64,000 nucleotides of DNA from Microbacterium sp. Leaf320 (GTDB lineage Bacteria > Actinomycetota > Actinomycetes > Actinomycetales > Microbacteriaceae), in assembly GCF_001423485.1 (NCBI RefSeq), contig NZ_LMOD01000003.1, forward strand, positions 323,527 to 387,526. Reading direction: 5' to 3'. The notes below the pieces were generated by a model. That model had not been told where the DNA came from and made no database searches. It saw nothing but the letters and a program-made list of their open reading frames with translations. Made by a program: the position numbers and the translations under genes. This document shows, piece by piece, positions 61,625-64,000 of this stretch. The stretch's first letter is position 1; the number at the start of each line of letters is the position of its first letter.

Positions 61625-62221
61625 ATGCTCATGACCCACCGCGATCGTGAACCCGTGATCCACGAGACCGCCTACGTCGCATCGTCCGCGATGATCGTGG
61701 GCGATGTCCGAATCGGTCCCGGCGTACGCGTTCTGCACGGAGCCGTACTCACCGCCGAGGACGGCGAAGTCACCGTGGACGAGAACACTGTGGTGATGGA
61801 GCATGCGCTGATTCGCGGTCGCTCCGGTCACCCTGCCCACATCGGGGCGTCAGTGATGATCGGCCCCCACACCCATGTGAACGGCAGCATCATCGAGGAC
61901 GAGGCCTTCATCGCGACCGGCGCCTCCCTGTTCCCCGGCAGCCGCATCGGCACCGGGGCCGAAGTGCGGATCAACGGTGTCGTACAGGTCAACACTTCCG
62001 TGGAGCCCGGCGCAGTGGTTCCTATCGGGTGGGTCGCGGTGGGCACGCCGGCCTCGATCCTGCCACCCGAACGGCATGAGGAGATCTGGGCGATCCAGCG
62101 GGATCTCGACTTCGTGGGAACGGTCTACGGCGTCGGACCGGAGGCGTCGATGAGAGATCTCATGCGGCAGCAGTCCGACCACTACGGCACACACGCCGAG
62201 GATCGCGCGATCGACAGCTGA
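61625..62221 (+). CDS. Gamma-carbonic-anhydrase-like left-handed beta-helix protein
   Basis: 198 aa. Hexapeptide-repeat LbH fold: repeated (I/V)G-type turns (IVGDVRIGPGVRVLHGAV, HIGASVMIGPHTHVNGSIIEDEAFIATGAS). His residues in MEHALI, GPHTHVN fit the metal-binding triad of gamma-class carbonic anhydrases, but the usual Arg/Glu pair is not obvious, so an acyltransferase-like role is an alternative. Start ATG at 61625, with a second ATG 6 nt further at 61631. Weak GAG ribosome sequence upstream. Confidence 0.8.
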   Translation: MLMTHRDREPVIHETAYVASSAMIVGDVRIGPGVRVLHGAVLTAEDGEVTVDENTVVMEHALIRGRSGHPAHIGASVMIGPHTHVNGSIIEDEAFIATGASLFPGSRIGTGAEVRINGVVQVNTSVEPGAVVPIGWVAVGTPASILPPERHEEIWAIQRDLDFVGTVYGVGPEASMRDLMRQQSDHYGTHAEDRAIDS

Positions 62222-62239
62222 GGCACCGACACACGCCGA

Positions 62240-62839
62240 TCAGGCGAACCGCACCCCGTAGCTCTGCCCGCCCGGCTCAGCCGGCAACGCCGTCATGCCG
62301 AGTCGCTCGTAGAACGCAGCTGCACCCGTATTCTTGGGGTCCATGCCCAAGTGGAGTCCGCGCACTCCACGGCGGCTGAGCTCGGTGAACAGCGTCTCGA
62401 TGAGCGCGCGTCCGAGTCCCTGCCCCTGCGTCTCGGGCAGCAGGTCGATGTGCAGGTGCGCCGGGTACTCCTCCGCATTCGGGTTGCGCCCCGGCGCCTG
62501 ACTGTACCCGTGCTCGATCATCCGCTCTTCGCTGGTCTTCGGCTCGGCCGCACGCGGATACCGCTCCTGCCGCGTCGGCCACCACTCGTCACGGAACCAG
62601 GTCGCGAAAGCCTCCGTGTCGTCGGTCGCGACGATGTAGCCGATCACGCGCTCGTCGTCGGTCTCGACCACCCACGCGAGGTCCGGATGCCGTTCGGCGT
62701 AGGGCACCGCGAAAAGGTCGCCCCAGAGGGAATCGTCCGAGAGGACGCCGGTCGCGTCAGCGCCGGCATCCGCGGTCCTCGTGCACACCTCGTACAGAGC
62801 TGCGCGGTCGGACGGACGATACGGGCGGATGCGAGACAC
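62240..62839 (-). CDS. GNAT family N-acetyltransferase
   Basis: 199 aa. Acetyl-CoA binding motif LPETQGQGLGRALIETL and a C-terminal MTALPAEPGG strand; the N-terminal half has the RPYRPSDRAAL start typical of GNAT. Acceptor unknown. The GTG at 62839 has GAGGAG 5 nt upstream. Convergent with the gamma-CA-like gene. Confidence 0.88.
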   Translation of the reverse strand: MSRIRPYRPSDRAALYEVCTRTADAGADATGVLSDDSLWGDLFAVPYAERHPDLAWVVETDDERVIGYIVATDDTEAFATWFRDEWWPTRQERYPRAAEPKTSEERMIEHGYSQAPGRNPNAEEYPAHLHIDLLPETQGQGLGRALIETLFTELSRRGVRGLHLGMDPKNTGAAAFYERLGMTALPAEPGGQSYGVRFA

Positions 62840-62869
62840 GACGGCTCCTCGGTGAGTGGGTGTGTCCCG

Positions 62870-63505
62870 TCAGCCTATCGGCGCGGGTGCCTCCGCTCGG
62901 CGCGACGCCGACTGCACCCACGGCAGCATCACGGAGCCCAGCACCAGCACCACCCCGGCCCCGACGAGCGCACCGCCGAGTGTGTCCGTGGCCCAGTGGA
63001 CCGAGAGCAGCGTGCGGGAGATGGCCATCGCGAGGACCCACAGGATTCCGAGGATCGCTGTCCACACTCGCGGGAACACGAGCCACAGCACGACCGCGAT
63101 CGTCGCCGCGTTGGCTGTATGACCCGAGGGGAACGACCCGTAGTCGCTCACCACGATCATGTCCTCCGGGCGTGCACGTCCGAACAGCTGCTTGAGCAGC
63201 TGCACCGCTCCGGCACTGGCGAGGAACGCCGCGGCGGCGAACACCGCCGCACGCCATCGCCGAGCGAGCAGCAGGGCGATGATCATCAGGAGCGGCACGA
63301 GGATGATGGCCACCCACCCGCCGCCGATGTCGTTGAGGATCAGCGCGAACGACAGCATCCACTCAGCGCGGTACGTGCTGATCGTCTCGTTCCACCATGT
63401 GTCGAACCCCGGAGGCTCGGTGTACCCGAACACGATCGCCGCTCCGAGGAGCGTCGCCGCGACGAGCATCCCTATTCCCCACCACAGCAGCGTTCGTCGT
63501 CTCAT
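62870..63505 (-). CDS. PAP2-superfamily phosphatase
   Basis: 211 aa, six hydrophobic segments. The phosphatase motifs are KQLFGRARPED, FPSGHTANA and SRTLLSVHWATD (catalytic His in each of the last two). It is likely a lipid phosphatase (undecaprenyl pyrophosphate or phosphatidic acid type) in the membrane. The ATG at 63505 lies 6 nt after CAGAAT, a weak leaderless box. Confidence 0.9.
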   Translation of the reverse strand: MRRRTLLWWGIGMLVAATLLGAAIVFGYTEPPGFDTWWNETISTYRAEWMLSFALILNDIGGGWVAIILVPLLMIIALLLARRWRAAVFAAAAFLASAGAVQLLKQLFGRARPEDMIVVSDYGSFPSGHTANAATIAVVLWLVFPRVWTAILGILWVLAMAISRTLLSVHWATDTLGGALVGAGVVLVLGSVMLPWVQSASRRAEAPAPIG

Positions 63506-63535
63506 CGAACCATTCTGCCCGGTGGATGCTGAATA

Positions 63536-64000
63536 TCAGGGAGCCAGCATGCCGACAGTCCGGGGGCGCACGATCAGCCACAGCGACAGAACGCCGATCG
63601 CCGCGCATCCGACCATGACCGAGGCCATGGTGGTCGCGGTGATTCCCGCCCCCTGGGAGACCCAGCCGACGACCGGCGAGATCAGCCCGGCGACACCGAA
63701 GTTGGTGGCTCCGATCACGGACGCCGCGGTGCCTGCCGCTTTGCCGTGCCTGTCGAGCGCGAGCACCTGCACGTTCGGGAACGTGAACCCGCAGGCCGTC
63801 ATGAAGACGAACAGCGGGACGACCGTGCCCCAGAGGCCGAGACCCAGCTGGTCTGTGACGATGATCGCCGCTCCCGCGAGCAGCAGCACCGCGGTCGAGT
63901 AGGCCATGACCCACTGAGGACCGAAGCGCGCCGCGAGCCGCGAAGCGGTCTGCACACCGGCGACGACGCCGAGGGAGTTCACCGCGAACAGGAGGCCGTA
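63536..64000 (-). CDS. MFS transporter, partial
   Basis: Truncated by the window end; its N-terminus lies outside. The visible ~154 residues include four or so membrane helices (VMAYSTAVLLLAGAAIIV, LWGTVVPLFVFMTACGFTFPNVQVLALDRHGKAAGTAASVIGA), the pattern of the C-terminal half of DHA1-type drug transporters (Bcr/CflA). The reading frame stays open to base 64000. Substrate unknown. Confidence 0.8.
   Translation of the reverse strand, partial: YGLLFAVNSLGVVAGVQTASRLAARFGPQWVMAYSTAVLLLAGAAIIVTDQLGLGLWGTVVPLFVFMTACGFTFPNVQVLALDRHGKAAGTAASVIGATNFGVAGLISPVVGWVSQGAGITATTMASVMVGCAAIGVLSLWLIVRPRTVGMLAP

Overview
The window is about 64 kb of dense, high-GC chromosome from an actinobacterium, most likely Microbacterium or a close relative in Microbacteriaceae. 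The assignment rests on base composition, short coupled gene overlaps (ATGA, GTGA), many starts lying 6-7 nt after a TANNNT -10 box (leaderless transcripts), actinobacterial families (SigK/RskA, TadA-type pilus cluster, DUF4244 pilin, Rv3654c-like protein, TAP-like peptidase) and the acs/tad/topA/holB gene order. I see no insertion sequence, integrase, prophage, plasmid or CRISPR array. It reads as core chromosome.

Layout. 0-4.2 kb: phosphate transport operon pstSCAB (pstS cut by the window edge), with hairpins between pstS and pstC and a strong terminator after pstB. 4.3-7.0 kb: an AbiEi-like/DUF559 protein, a class IV aminotransferase, an unidentified structured RNA candidate and an unknown conserved protein. 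7.0-9.4 kb: sigK-rskA, divergent from a fasciclin lipoprotein, with a SigK-type promoter facing each way. 9.4-12.3 kb: tRNA-Lys, a DJ-1 protein, a CGNR regulator, DUF1697 and nicotinamidase genes, tRNA-Thr. 12.3-21.6 kb, all on the minus strand: the Tad pilus genes (tadA, tadBC-like, pilin, tadE and a tadE-like gene), then topA, tmk, holB and a secreted S33 peptidase. 22-30.6 kb: acs, RidA and DUF4177 genes, a PASTA-bearing penicillin-binding protein, a metallophosphoesterase, tRNA-Pro, VanZ, HAD and DUF1295 genes. 30.6-38.5 kb: an FMN-dependent lactate dehydrogenase-like gene with its FadR-type regulator and two operators, tdk, mqo, asd, lysC and an EamA transporter. 38.5-42.8 kb: recR-dnaX and a YciQ-like membrane protein. 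42.8-50.3 kb: a GH65 phosphorylase with a beta-phosphoglucomutase-like HAD, then pta-X-ackA, where X is an unknown two-TM protein. 50.3-59.4 kb: a lysozyme-like membrane protein coupled to a rhomboid protease, SRP RNA, a large helicase carrying a membrane segment, and the moxR/DUF58/transglutaminase operon. 59.4-64 kb: trhO, a phosphotransferase behind a 20-bp palindrome, tRNA-Ser, a gamma-carbonic-anhydrase-like protein, GNAT, PAP2 and a truncated MFS gene.

How the genes work together. Several neighbours form clear physiological units: acetate activation (acs) and overflow (pta-ackA), lactate and malate oxidation into the quinone pool (lldD-like, mqo), aspartate-family amino acid entry (lysC, asd), disaccharide phosphorolysis (GH65 plus beta-PGM), DNA replication and repair (dnaX, recR, holB, tmk, topA) and an envelope-stress style circuit (SigK/RskA/fasciclin). 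Nothing here is a clear new multi-gene system. The best candidates for undescribed biology are the structured RNA at about 6.2 kb, the membrane-segment helicase at 51.9-54.8 kb, the unknown protein inside pta-ackA, and the 20-bp palindromic operator at 61.18 kb.
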